Shown here piece after piece: positions 14,401-26,111 of a stretch of 64,000 bases of DNA. The position numbers were made by a program, and so were the translations under genes. Origin of the DNA: Neelides folsomi (lineage: Eukaryota > Arthropoda > Collembola > Neelipleona > Neelidae); the NCBI GenBank assembly GCA_034687125.1, contig JAQGBZ010000156.1:79246-143245 (forward strand). Direction: 5' to 3'. The notes below the pieces were generated by a model. It saw nothing but the letters and a program-made list of their open reading frames with translations, was not told the DNA's origin and searched no databases. Each line of letters begins with the position of its first letter. Position 1 is the first letter of the stretch.

Positions 14401-15054
14401 CTCCTCATCTTCTTTTATCGCCGGTCCCAAGGCGGTGTTTGAGGGCACGTCGGGCGGATTAACTACCGCTGTCGTCCTCATCATCTAATCTCCTTAATGG
14501 CTTCCCCTAGGCAATATCCCCAAGTGGAAGATCGAACGTCGGGATGATTCCTCATTACTTTATCATTATGAATCAGAGTTTGAGGTCTGGAGGGCTGGAG
14601 TGAATTGGAAGGGGCGAGGAGTTATGGGAGCCCCAACTTTCCCCCTTTTGTTGTCCTACTCATCCTGTTTGTCTTTCAGGCATTCAAGAGAAGTTGGGGA
14701 TCATGAACGGCGGGGCCGTGTACGCCGTCTTTGATTACGAGGCCCAGAATCCCGATGAGCTCACTTTTCGCGACGGGGAGAAGCTCGTTATTCTTCGGAA
14801 AGGAGACGAGTTGGAGCGGGAGTGGTGGTGGGCCGCAGCGGGCGATAAGCAAGGATATGCTCCAAGGAACCTCCTCGGCGTAAGTTATTCCACACAACTA
14901 ACCCTAAGCCCCGCATTGTCTCGGATGTAATAAGACCGCAGCAGAGGTCTACATGCGACTCACAATTCATCCCATCCAACAGTTGTAAAATCTTATTGCA
15001 TATTTTCAGCTTTATACAAGAGTCGTCCACAAGCTCAAGGACTCATCCTCCTAA
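2480..15054 (+). CDS. ASPP: ASPP/PPP1R13 family protein (3' part, 11 exons)
   Basis: Apoptosis-stimulating protein of p53. In the family it binds p53-family proteins, PP1 and junction proteins through C-terminal ankyrin repeats and an SH3 domain. Exons: 2480-2661, 6748-6921, 9488-10021, 12043-12242, 12545-12719, 12951-13554, 13641-13768, 13887-14125, 14187-14353, 14680-14879, 15010-15054; phases agree at every junction and give 881 residues plus stop. Seen in order: a coiled coil (exons 1-2, rich in E/R/L heptads), a Gln/Asn/Ser-rich linker, a proline-rich block (12145-12210, PPKPPKP type), an acidic/Ser-rich linker, the PP1-docking motif RVSF (13908-13919) followed by [18 protein letters not shown], ankyrin repeats ([28 protein letters not shown]) and an SH3 domain (ALYDY-like [29 protein letters not shown]). 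The C-terminal third is near-collinear with human ASPP1/2. The 5' end is missing. Vertebrate ASPP1, ASPP2 and iASPP cannot be told apart here, and invertebrates usually have one gene. Confidence 0.95.
2662..6747 (+). other. Large ASPP intron (4.1 kb)
   Basis: This intron lies between two coiled-coil exons, with donor GTAAGG at 2662 and acceptor TTTATAG ending at 6747. It holds a GAGT microsatellite near 4.87 kb and a somewhat GC-richer patch (about 4.32-5.2 kb) with short open frames on both strands but no recognisable domain. I see no second gene in it. Confidence 0.7.
4862..4893. repeat. GAGT tetranucleotide microsatellite
   Basis: Eight tandem GAGT units, one of them changed to GGGT, lie inside the first large ASPP intron. 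This is a simple repeat with no evident function. Confidence 0.95.
6922..9487 (+). other. ASPP intron (2.6 kb)
   Basis: The donor is GTAAGA at 6922 and the acceptor CACACAG ends at 9487. The sequence contains several purine-rich and GC-richer patches (7.0-7.5 kb, 8.4-9.1 kb) but no open frame with a recognisable product and no transposon ends that I could see. Confidence 0.7.
10022..12042 (+). other. ASPP intron (2.0 kb)
   Basis: It separates the Gln/Asn-rich exon from the proline-rich exon. The donor is GTAATT at 10022; the acceptor AG is at 12041-12042. I see nothing coding or repetitive in it. Confidence 0.7.
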
Positions 15055-17264
15055 TGTGCCATCGGTCCCGTGTGGAGTCTGAGGGTCATTTCTCCGGCTT
15101 ATTCCAACAAACTTTTCAAAAAAATTAATACTGACGTATTTGTGTACCAGAAACCTATTTAGAAGTTACTTTAGAAAAATCAATACGACACGAACAATAT
15201 CGATAACAATTATTGATACTTTTATTACAAGCTTCACCTGAAATCAAAGAGAAGACAAAACACAAGTGAGACATTCATTGAGCTAACTTTGAACGAGGGA
15301 GGTATCCCGATGCAAATACCAACTCTATCAATTAATTATCATTAATGTTAAGTGAATGTAATTGAGTAAATGAACACATATTATGTATGTATAAATAAAT
15401 AGTTTTGATATATTGTACCCGGATCTAATCAACAGTCCAAGTCGGATTATTATAATTACCGAATCTCTTTAGGTTAATGTGAGTTGCCAATCATTAAAAT
15501 AAATTATTCATAACGTGTAATCTTATACAACAAACTTTGTATCTACAACACGTCGTTTAGTTTAAATCTATCGAAAGTTTAACCTTTTAAGCACAATATA
15601 ATATTTATAACAAATATATTTACGAATTATATAACGATCCTTATCATATCAATCCCATTATTTGTTAAACTAAATGTATTACTTACCTAATACTTATTAA
15701 GAATAGAATAGAAGATACATTATATAATAATGAACCCAACTTTCCGAGTCAATGTTTACTTGGGCTTTTATAAATGGATATTAGTATGTATTATTATTAT
15801 TATTTCCACCCCTCGAGTCCTTCGCTCTCATTCCTAATTTCTAAACTCCTTTCTCTTCCCGTTTCAACTGAACTTTGAATGGCTCTACATAATAAACATT
15901 CTGTTGATGCTCGGTGCATATCAAACAGCACGGACCGTTTTCATATTTTCCTTATATCTTACTTTTGAGAATATTGCCAATATGCTGCTTCATGTTTCAC
16001 TATTATTAACATTAATGGAGAATCGATGAGTTGATCTTGCCTTTTACTTCCTGAATCTTCAACAATGGGCAATCATTTATTGAACATTGACGAGTTCATG
16101 TCACTGGCTTAAAGAGAGCCGATGACAAAAGATGAATCTCCTTATATGTTTGAATGCATCTTTTAAATCTCAACAACCACCGCTTTTAGTTTTTTTTATT
16201 CCTGTGTATGTGTACACTTTGAAACAATGCACAATTATTATTTGAATGGTAAGACTCTCGGGAATAAGTCGATCTTATAAAAATGTTATAGCTTATTAAG
16301 ATTATTTTAATGTTAAGAACCTTTGTTAAATGTACCCATACAATATACATACCTATAGTTATTGTTTTTCTATTAAATGCACAAAGTACTTTATGCTGGA
16401 AGTGCTTATTTATTGATGCTACCAATTGCTTCTACTGTAGGTATATTAAAGTAAAGAATACACATGTAATTCATTTTATTTTGTTATTACCTAACATATG
16501 AATGAAACACATTGTAACATGATAATGTTATATACAATCAAATGTTCGAGAGTTAATCTTTAGTTAGGTATTCATAAAATTAGATTTACGTACCTTTGGA
16601 TAAATATTAGTTGATACTACGATATACATAATTTAATTGTTATAAACACATAATTACATATATAAATAGCTATATAAATATGACGAGAAAATATAAACAA
16701 AAATATAAACGTCAAACCTAACCAAAATACTACAATATTTTAGGAAAAATAATATTATGAAACCTATCCAAGTTGAATTGTGATATTAGGGAAAAGGTTC
16801 TATAAATTGTAAAATTAATGATATAAGATTGTTCCAATAGAATGTTAACACTGTACTAATACATGTGTTACCTTTCATTTAGAACAATCTTATATTACAA
16901 ATTAATTAATTTGCATAATGAATGTGTAAGAGATTTTGATAAATAAATAAATTGCAACTTATTGAAATTAATTTTATTTATTCATATAAATAACTCTCAA
17001 TCATAACATAATATTTAGCTTTTATATAATTTACCTATAATTTATTCAGAATTAATAATCAGAATTAAAATATTCAACAATAAATATAAAAATTGATCAG
17101 TAGTTTGGTGATTCAACTCCAAAAGAAAGTTACGTCCACGTAAATTAATATATCCTTATGGTTAGCATTTTATAAAGCATAAGAATAAATTGAATCAACC
17201 AAACGCAAATAAGATTTTTGGAATATAATATAACAAATATATATTTACAGGAAAAACGAAGCTA
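15055..17264. other. Convergent intergenic spacer (ASPP / symplekin)
   Basis: The 2.2 kb between the ASPP stop and the symplekin stop is very AT-rich, with AATAAA-type polyadenylation signals on the ASPP side (around 15390-15400). One clear hairpin is at 16821-16895. The short open frames on both strands (16186-16501) look like chance frames. Confidence 0.7.
16821..16895. repeat. 75-bp hairpin (inverted repeat)
   Basis: The left arm 16821-16851 and the reverse complement of the right arm 16864-16895 share ATATAAGATTGTTC and then match imperfectly to the loop-proximal end (TTAACAC against GTAACAC), leaving a loop of about 12 nt. It could be a small MITE remnant, a structured 3' element or a miRNA-like hairpin. 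Only the inverted repeat itself is seen directly. Confidence 0.75.
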
Positions 17265-20200
17265 TTATTGATCGATGTATTCAATGGGTTCGTCTTTGAT
17301 GGCGATCGACAATTCATCCCCTCCAGGAGACCTCTGAAAATAAAAGATTTGAGCAATAAACTTCAAAAACTTTTTTCAAATTGTGGTTCTAAAGGGCTTA
17401 GCAGAATGTTTATCTCTTTGCATCCCAATTCCCCTCAACTCATTGACATTCGTGAGGAACTCCTCGAGTGGGGTTCTGAGTAGGGGAAGGCGGGGCAGGA
17501 ACTCCCCTCTCTGCTTACCGGTTCGTCTTTGATGTGAGCTGGGTTGTTCCGATCTCCAGGACCTCCGTTCTCGTCCGCAAATTCCCTTGCATAGTACGCC
17601 TCGTCTTTCACGAACATCTCGTCCTTCACCGTCCCCATCACAATATTGAGAAGGATGGGCGGCATGCAATTTCTCTGCAATTTGGATATTTGGAAGTCAG
17701 AGGCTTTTAAAGTGATTGGTACTGCCTTGACGGCACATAAAACTCCCCGGGATGTGTAATCATTTCATATCAATATCGTAATATGTGTAATGAATAGAAA
17801 AGCAATTCCTCACCTGTTGCTGGGAGAATGACATGAGGTGGTGGGAGAGGGGATCACGAAGTTCTGGAGCTTCATCGAGAGCCGCCTTCAACTGGGCTGG
17901 CGGGAGCGTGAGGAGAATTGGGATGCTCTTCGGGATCGTACGTTGGCAGCATTTAATGAATCCTTCCCACACTTTCGGTTCTGTCCACACCTGGAGGAGA
18001 AGAAGGGGAAATTATCTCCTGGAACCAATCCAATTTCAATGAAGAATCCTCTTAGTCCCATTCGCCCTCCTTTATATGCTCATCGGAAGTTGGTTGAGAG
18101 TACTTTGTCCTCCGGCCCGTGAGGAACTTAATTTGTGGGCTACCAGGAATGGAACCTCCTAGCTCTATTCTTTCCATATTACACCCACATTGAAAGGATA
18201 AGCGGCTTCCAAAACGTAATAAAACGCTCCACATCCCCAAACCCAAAGAAAAGAAAGAAAATAAGGAATTATCTATAGGACTCGTCTACTATAACTCTCC
18301 ATACTACCATTATTATTCACATTTGTGGGAAAATTGTAGAGAAAGTTGGGTGAGAGTCAAAGAAAAGACGGAGGATTAAATTCAGCAAAGAAGTGGAAAT
18401 CTGATTGAGGCTTCGAACAAAATGAGATGACAATGTATGAAAAAGAGTTTTGAAAAGAAGTTTAAGGAAACCTGACCTTTTTTTCAACGAGCCTCGTTAG
18501 TGTGTTCATGATGAACCCTGCGAGCTTCGAGTGAAGAGCCAATGTTTGTATTACGGTACGCATGAGGAGCGTTGGAAGCGGATTCTGCTCCATCAGCTGA
18601 TTGATGACAGCGGCAAGGACTTCCGCTGTGTACACTTCCGTCTCGTTAAAGCAAAGTGAAGTTGCTGTGTAAATACAATCAATTCAATCAAAACAGAATC
18701 TTCAATGACTTCAATCGCAAAAGAATACTTTATGACCCTTGTCATGTACTTAAAAATGTATGGAATTCTAAAACTTTTTCTTTAAATGTAAAAAGTTGAA
18801 AACTTGTGGAAAAAACATATTTGTCCCATGTGTATCATCAAAATTATTTTCTAGAAGAAAAAACAAAAAGTTAAAGTAAATTAACTTACATTTGATTACA
18901 GTTTTGAAGTCGCATTTGCTTGGTTCGATGTTATGTAAAGCAACCATGAGTTCCACTGGAGAAATTGGACTTGCATGCTGGGTTTTTGCATCTGCATGAA
19001 TTCCCAATAGCCGATTAAAGACCTGGAAAGTTAAACAAAGAGTTGAACCCGCAGTTGGCTTTAATGGTCTGTCCTTTATATATCCACCACTTACTTCTTT
19101 CACTACGTTTGGGTTCAATTTGATGAGTTTGGGGAGGGCGGAAAGTATCTCAGTCTTAGTGAGTCCATTGATGACTGGAATTAGGAAACGGACGTCGGAG
19201 ATTCTCTTTGCGTACAAATTTCTTACTCGGTTCACCAAGTCGATCGTGGGGAGAGCTGTGGGGTGAACAAAGACACTTTGGATTACCAAATCCTTCCACA
19301 AACAAATTCCTCCCAAACTTTGGGTTCTTTTCCCTTACTTTTGTCCGTGAGGATGTGAATTATTCGAGTCATTAAAGTTTCGGATCCTTTAGGAAACGTG
19401 TCTAAAAGTTTCATGAGGTCGGGTGACTCCATTCCTATTTTCCTAATCGGAACTTCGATGTATCTTAGAATACTCCGCTTCACATCAGAGGAAGTCTCAA
19501 CGTAAACTTTGGCCAGCCTATAATTTCATACTTTATTATATATTAAATTATCAACATTTAGTTTTAGTCTTAACACTAAATTCCGATCTTCTCCTCATTT
19601 CCTCCCGAGGCGAAAAGATAAGAAGAAATCCGTAAGTTATGAGCTTCATATCATTCATATGACAAGGAAATCCTTACTCGTGGATGAGAGAATTCTTGAT
19701 AATGAGGAGCTGGAAATAAAGATGTAGGCACGATTTTACAAGCTCCTCGTTCCATTCTTTCTCAATATTTGGTCTTCCGAGCTCTGGAGTAAATAGGATT
19801 TCAGGAGGTGAAGGGAGCCGTAGAGAATTAAGAAACGTCTGGACGGCTTGATCATCAATAATTGCTTTGACGCCTTCCGACGACTCGTACAATTGTAAAA
19901 TGCATGTGACTCCATGGGCTCGGATCTAATTGTAGATAAAAAGGTTATAAATTGAAGAACGAATCCGGGCCAACTCCACCTCTTCGTTGGAATGGGAGCA
20001 GAACTCGAGGAGGGCCGAGAGATAATGGAGCTTTTTTGGCATTGATCGCTTCATTACTGATTCCTTAAGGAGGTTCATTCCTTTGCTTGCGTGTGCCGGA
20101 ACACCGCATAATTCCTTGAGGAGTTCCAGACCTTTGTCGGGAATGACGCTAGATTCTGTATACAGACGCCATGCTAAACTAAAAAAAGCACAAAAATTAG

Positions 20201-23200
20201 ATCTTTTAAAATCATATTTAAAAACTTACTTTGACTTTTCTCCCTCGATGGGTGAGTCCAAAATTGCTTTCATTAAATTGAAAAAGGTCCACTCGTGCCT
20301 AGAAAATGAATAATTTACATTTCCACAGTCCGCAACGGAAGGGGTGAGCAGGATGGAAAAATACCTGAAGCTGAATTCATTTTATAATGTTTTAAACATA
20401 CCGATCTTCTGTAGATTCATTCCTCACAGTAAAAGCCTTTTTCAAGTAATTCTGCTTGAGCATATATTCAGCAGAGAGCCACTGAAGCCCCAAATCCAAT
20501 CGATTCTGTATATCTTCTTTGATGAAGAGAATAATAGCTGGAAGGAAATGAAATTTAAATTCTTTAAAACTTCCACAAAAAGATTTCCATATTAAATTGA
20601 CGGTAAACGCATAAAGTCTTTACAATAACGTATATCAAATGTTCCTGTAAGGGCGATGGCTGATAAAATCTTTCCTCTGTTATTCAATTTCTCTCCACTC
20701 GTAAGGATTCTACGAAGGGCGTCAGTCATAAACTTTTGTCGCTCTTCTTGTGAAAGCGGTTTCGTCACTTCGCTAAGCTTCAATGATTTGAATAACTTTT
20801 TCTTGGGCTGACTTCCAATTCCAAGTAGGAACGGCTTCAGCATATCTTGTCCAATTGCATGACTCCCAGTGGAAGAAATGAGCGTTGGAATCCTTGTTGA
20901 ACCCAAGGTTGACTCCATATCATCATTATCATTACCAAGATCGTCCTGCATTTAAAAACATTAACTTAATTTTAGACTAATTAAATGATACTCATAATAA
21001 TCAATTATGATTTCAATTTTGTAACAATTTTTATAAACAAATAATCCAACCATGTAAGACGTTTGAAGAGCAGCGGCAGTTCCATACTTAAATGCCGTGA
21101 TTTGAGCCGACAGAAGCCTCGCCACGTGCTTTATTTGACTCTCGGTTCCAGCAATAGCAATAGGAGTGTACGAAGCCATAAAATGAGCAGGAAGCAAATC
21201 AGGAAGGTGATCCTAGAAAGAATCATTTCAACATCTTTATCGTACCACAGACATAAAAAGATAGAAGTTGGAGCATTACGAGGGAAGCCATAACGATTTC
21301 GACAGTCGTCTCAAGACTGAGCCTTTCCATGACACTTTTTTCTAACTCTGTAAGATCAGAAAAGCGATCTTTTGTCTCCTCTTTAGGCTTTTCCATGTCT
21401 TCATCGTCGTCGTAATCCTCTTCGAGGGTGTCGACCAAAGGCTTCTCGAGGAGAAGGCGAGGTTTTTTATTTTTGCTCAACGAATCTTCCAACATGGCTC
21501 GATGCTTCCTTTTCTTTTCAGACTTTATTTCGTCCCAGTTAGGAAGTGCTTTGTGGAGCTATAATATCGTTAAATTGATTAAACTCTAGAATAAAACAAT
21601 TTTTAATAATGTGAAAATGCAAGGAAATTGATATAATAGTACTTCTGAGTTGGTGGCTCCTAGATCCGTGAGAAGGGTTGTGATATTATCGTAAAAGTCA
21701 ACAGCTTTGGGGTGCCTTAAGAGCCCAATAAGTTGAACCTTCATGTGCCTACTTACTGACTTTACTTGAGACCTCTCAAGTGTCGGTGGTAGAATCGCTA
21801 TCAAAATAAATTTAACATATTTTTAACCATTTGAAAATTCTGAATGTTACATTTAATAAATATAAAGTGCAATTTACCATTTAATTTTTCAATGGCTCCA
21901 ACAACTTTCCCCATAAACCTGGGCCTCAGCTTTGCAATTAAAACTATAGCTCCCATCACAGTCATGAGATTCACGCTTGTCGCGTGTCTGGATCCATGGA
22001 ATTTCAAAAGTTCTTCAAAGAGGTTCCTGTGAACAATATATGAAAATTTGTACATTAGTAATTTCAAAAAATATAGAATCGTAAAATCAAAACGTACCTT
22101 GCATCTTCTTCTAGTTTTCTAGGGCGGGCGACTTTAACGTTAATCGGGACATCATCCAAACTAAAGTTATTCCCGGGCCTTTTAATACTATCCGGTTCAG
22201 TGTGTGTTTGTAAAAGGATGATTGTCTCAATGAATTTAACGGTGTGAGTCCTTATTCTAAAAGCATCATTAATTTGTTAAGCATCATTTTAATTATCATC
22301 GCCAACATGTCATATTTTGAAACTAACGCATCATAGTCGCTGTCTATGAATCTTAAAATAATTCTTTTAAGCTCAATAACAGAACTCCAAGCTGCTTCCA
22401 TTTCTTCGCTCACAGACTTTGAACTACAAAGCCACATAAGAGTGAGTGTGTAGATCTTGCCGCTTATTTGAATAGCCTTTTTTTCAACTGATACAGACGG
22501 ATCTTTCAGCATTTGATGAATTGATGGTATTATCTTTGGAATCGTTTCAGGATCCGCTTTACTGTGAAATATTTAAACCGAATTTCATTAAAATCATATT
22601 TCATAATTATTATTAATTATTGAAAAATTGAAATAAATAAGTTGTTTGAAATCTAATGTTTAGGTAAAACTGATATTTAGTTAGGATATATAAATAGGCA
22701 GTAATAAGAGAGAAAAAATGAATCTTTTCTATAAATGTCACGATGAAAAATAAAGGGTATGGGTATGGGAATAACAACAAGTTCAGATTTCTATCACTTA
22801 TTATATGGGTATGCACACTTAGGATACTTATGTATCTATAAATTATCTATAGTATATAAAAATATTTTAAAACAATAATATACTTATTAACATGATGCAA
22901 TTAAAATTCATACAATAATCTTCTTGGGGAAATTTTTATATCGGCTTAATGAGCTCATTACATTAAGTCTAGCAGGTAAAATAGTGAAAGTAAAATAAAA
23001 AATAAAGAAAACTATTTGTGAAACTAATTAAATAAAAAAACTAATTAGTAAAAACCTAGCTTGTACTTTGATCGATCTTAATTTTTACAATGGTTCAGAG
23101 GTATTACCTAATAAGATAGGTATATAATGGTAAGCTTCAATGATATACATAAAATACCTATATATAGCTTATTTTTATATAGGGGAAAAGTGTTTTTTAT

Positions 23201-23777
23201 TAAATAATGAGTGCTATGTATTTTGATTTTATACAAGGTATCATATTAAATATATATAAAACTTCAAGTTAAAAATTATTTAGAAAATAACAATAAATGT
23301 TTATGTAAGCCTACCAAGCTTCTCCAATGAAATCTAAAATAAATCGTCTAACATCGGGGCTATTATCGGACTGAAAGTTGAGCATCTCGACTAGGAAGTT
23401 GTCGAGTAAATCAGGCTGGTTATAAACAATAATTTGTTGAACTCGTAACAAATTTTCAATTTTAACTTCATCGGAATTAGTTACGGCGGCTTTATGAAGC
23501 ATTTCAACAACCTATGTAAAAATATAGAAAATCAGTCAAAAATGTTAAACAATTATGGTTAAAGTGGTTTAGCTTTAAATTAAAAAAGTATACAATATAC
23601 CTCCTTTTCTTCTCTGTAGTCATTTTGTTCAAATGACGAATCTGGCTTCCTCTGCGGAGTCGGGTCAAGGTTCCTACCCGCCTGTCTCTGGAGCCGGTTC
23701 CTGGAGGAATAGTCCTCCGACATACTTTCCTCATTTTCTTCAATAAAAAATTGCGCAGCGGTAGATCTATGAGCCAT
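17265..23777 (-). CDS. SYMPK: Symplekin, 20 exons
   Basis: Scaffold of the mRNA 3'-end processing machinery (CPSF/CstF and the histone cleavage complex) and cytoplasmic polyadenylation; nuclear. Exons in transcript order: 23777-23601, 23511-23315, 22561-22328, 22256-22098, 22026-21878, 21797-21643, 21558-21280, 21212-21051, 20945-20624, 20537-20402, 20298-20230, 20178-19980, 19925-19678, 19517-19339, 19255-19095, 19022-18890, 18664-18477, 17990-17814, 17674-17519, 17333-17265. They sum to 3549 nt, 1182 residues (human about 1270). The N-terminal HEAT region is present ([28 protein letters not shown]). So are the middle region ([19 protein letters not shown]) and the conserved C-terminal domain ([48 protein letters not shown]). 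The long Pro/Ser-rich human tail is replaced by a short acidic tail with four [VI]KDE motifs. Start ATG at 23777. Least certain donors are those ending at 21051 and 19980. Confidence 0.97.
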
Positions 23778-24417
23778 CCTCAAGGGTCAAATTCGTAGTC
23801 GATTAATGCAATCGTCTCTCGTCTCAATATGGATGACCTCAGTTGCTGAAAATATGATTCATAAGCATCGAAGCCTTTCCAAAACTTCAATTAACTTTTG
23901 ATAACTTCTGGAAGGGAATTGGAAAGGAAGATGAACGCTCTTCACCTCTGTCTCTGTCCCTACTTTCAGATTTCTAATTTCAAGAGAGAAAAAGGCGGGT
24001 CTATTGAATTCTGCAAATCCATCTCAGCTTCTAAGGCCTACTAACTCTTTAAGGGTAATGATAGACTTTCATTCTAATGACAATATTACTAAAATGAACA
24101 TAAACGTCATCCATTGTTAACAGAATTTAATATGATTAATGATAAAATGCGATACTTATTGGCAATATGGTCATATGGTTTATTTTATCATTTATGATAC
24201 TAAACGTGTCATGCAATGAGATAACTAATATGCTGTCTGTTAAATGAGAAGAAAGAGTAAAGAGAATGTCTGGTTGGCCAATCACATGAAATTAGAGGCG
24301 AATGGATAAATGATTTTTCATTAATTTTATTTAATCTGCATGCTAATATTATTAATTATTCACTAATGATCCCGCCCCTCGCCTTCTATAATTGGAATGT
24401 TCGAGATTTCTGTATTT
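23778..24417. other. Spacer upstream of symplekin, downstream of V-ATPase D
   Basis: A same-strand spacer of 640 bp. It should hold the symplekin promoter or 5' UTR (an acceptor-like TTTTCAG on the minus strand ends at 23845, upstream of the ATG) and the V-ATPase D 3' UTR. I see no other gene. Confidence 0.65.
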
Positions 24418-25542
24418 TTAGAAAAGAAGATCTTCATCATGATGGTCGTCAAAGATGTTTGCTGAATTATCGTCTTCTTCGCCAGCTTTCAAAAGAGCCT
24501 TAGCTGCTTCTGCCTTTTTCTTTGCGATTTTCTTCTTATCTTGGATCTTCTTAAGTCGATAGAACTCCTCTCTTTCCAACTCGTCGAGTTCTGAGATAAT
24601 GTATGCCAGCGTGCGTTCAATTCTTGGAATAATCACTAAATAAAAAAGTCAAATTCATCCAAAAGGTCCAAAACAAATATTTAACAATGGTATAAATAAA
24701 TGGCGCTGATTTATAAGAGATTTGACATAGGTTAATATAGAATCAAGCATATACCATGTTCAATTGCGTTGACTCGTCTGTTCGTAATTTTAATAGCCTC
24801 GTCGAGAGTGACAAATGATGTTTGAAGGGAAGCAAGATCAACTAACAAATTGATGGCCTTCTGATAATTTTTCTTAAGTTTTGAAAGTTGTTGGCCACCA
24901 CGAGCCAGGCCAGTCAACTCGTATGAATCTGTTCCTTCTTGATAAGCCTCAAAGACTGGAAGGCTCACTCCAGCGACATTATCTTTCTTTGTCCTCACCT
25001 TTTAAATAAAACAGTTTTGAAATTAATTTAGGACATAATTTAACAATATTTATAATGTACTATACTTATTTGCTATATGAAAATCACCTTGATTTGGGCA
25101 CGTGACACATTTTGGACGATTTGTTGATTGAAATCGCCACTCGCGAATTTAGCTTCAGCCAAAGAAAATGCAGCTTCTTTCATCACCTCTCCCATCAACG
25201 TTTTAGTCTAAAACAAAAAGATTTCCATAAGCAATTAAAATAATCCTTTATTGCATCAATATTGAATTGAAGATTATCATTACTTCTATGATTTTCCCGA
25301 GAATTAAACGGAATCTCATTTGAAGGGCATCTGCTTTCTTTTTTAAAAGACTGTGGCCTGTTTGAGCTCCTTTAAGACGACTTTTCATGAGGGTTTGAGC
25401 ACTGAAATTACACAAAATATCCAAATAAGTTAAGTTTAATGTTTAATTATATGCAAATATTTCTTATCCATTGAAAGAGATAATTTATCAGAATTTCTTA
25501 CCCCCGAGATGGGAAAATGGGAATTCGATCTTTTCCCGACAT
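24418..25542 (-). CDS. ATP6V1D: V-type proton ATPase subunit D, 5 exons
   Basis: Central-stalk subunit of the V1 sector; its long coiled-coil hairpin forms the rotor shaft that couples ATP hydrolysis to proton pumping on endosomes, lysosomes and specialised membranes. Exons in transcript order: 25542-25502, 25401-25284, 25207-25088, 24998-24755, 24635-24418; 741 nt, 246 residues, against 247 in human. Diagnostic sequence: start [33 protein letters not shown], then [31 protein letters not shown], and the helical, Lys-rich C-terminus ending in an acidic EDDNSANIF tail. Complete, with no odd features. It is divergent to SGT1, with the ATG codons 569 bp apart. Confidence 0.98.
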
Positions 25543-26111
25543 GGCTCCTGGCCTTTATAGACTAGAAAACTTAAGGAATCTCTATTTTTATATTCAATTA
25601 TTTATTATTTACAATAAAGATTAAAGAAGGAATAAGGACGATTAAAGGCGTTTCCACCTTTAAATCTCAAAATGCCCCAACCCAGTATGGTTAATATTCT
25701 TTTGCAATGCGTAGTTTAGTTTCGGATCTCCTTTCTTCTTCCCGGTTCAAACTTTGGCACGAACCGATTGTCTCGTGCTTTCATTATAAAACCAAAATTT
25801 TCTGAGGCTTCTTCAGAATTCTTCTCGTCTCGCGGCGGTCGGCTGAGTCGGCTCTTCTCCAAACCAACTAAACATTAATTAACAATTAAACTTATATCAA
25901 AAAGTTTTCGGTTAGGCTTTTTCTTGAGAGTCGACGTCGAGAGAAACCTATCTGATTTGAATCAACGTAAAACGTAAGTAAATTAAAAGATATTCTATTG
26001 CGTGGCTTATAACATAACGCTTATGAATCCGAACATTTACAGTCTTGTCATTAGTTGAGGATGAAAAGAATGTAATTGAAGTAATAATTGAAATAACTTA
26101 TTTTCTTTAGG
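25543..26111. promoter_or_regulatory. Divergent promoter region and SGT1 5' UTR intron
   Basis: 569 bp lie between the divergent start codons of V-ATPase D (-) and SGT1 (+). On the plus strand a donor (AAAAC then GTAAGTA, intron start 25974) and an acceptor (TTTTCTTTAG ending at 26110) predict a 137-bp intron in the SGT1 5' UTR, ending one base before its ATG. A shared promoter is inferred. No TATA or initiator motif could be assigned with confidence. Confidence 0.6.

Noticed and set aside
17268-17483. Plus-strand 71-residue frame opposite the symplekin 3' end
   Set aside because: Antisense shadow of the last symplekin exons and intron; no codon or domain support.
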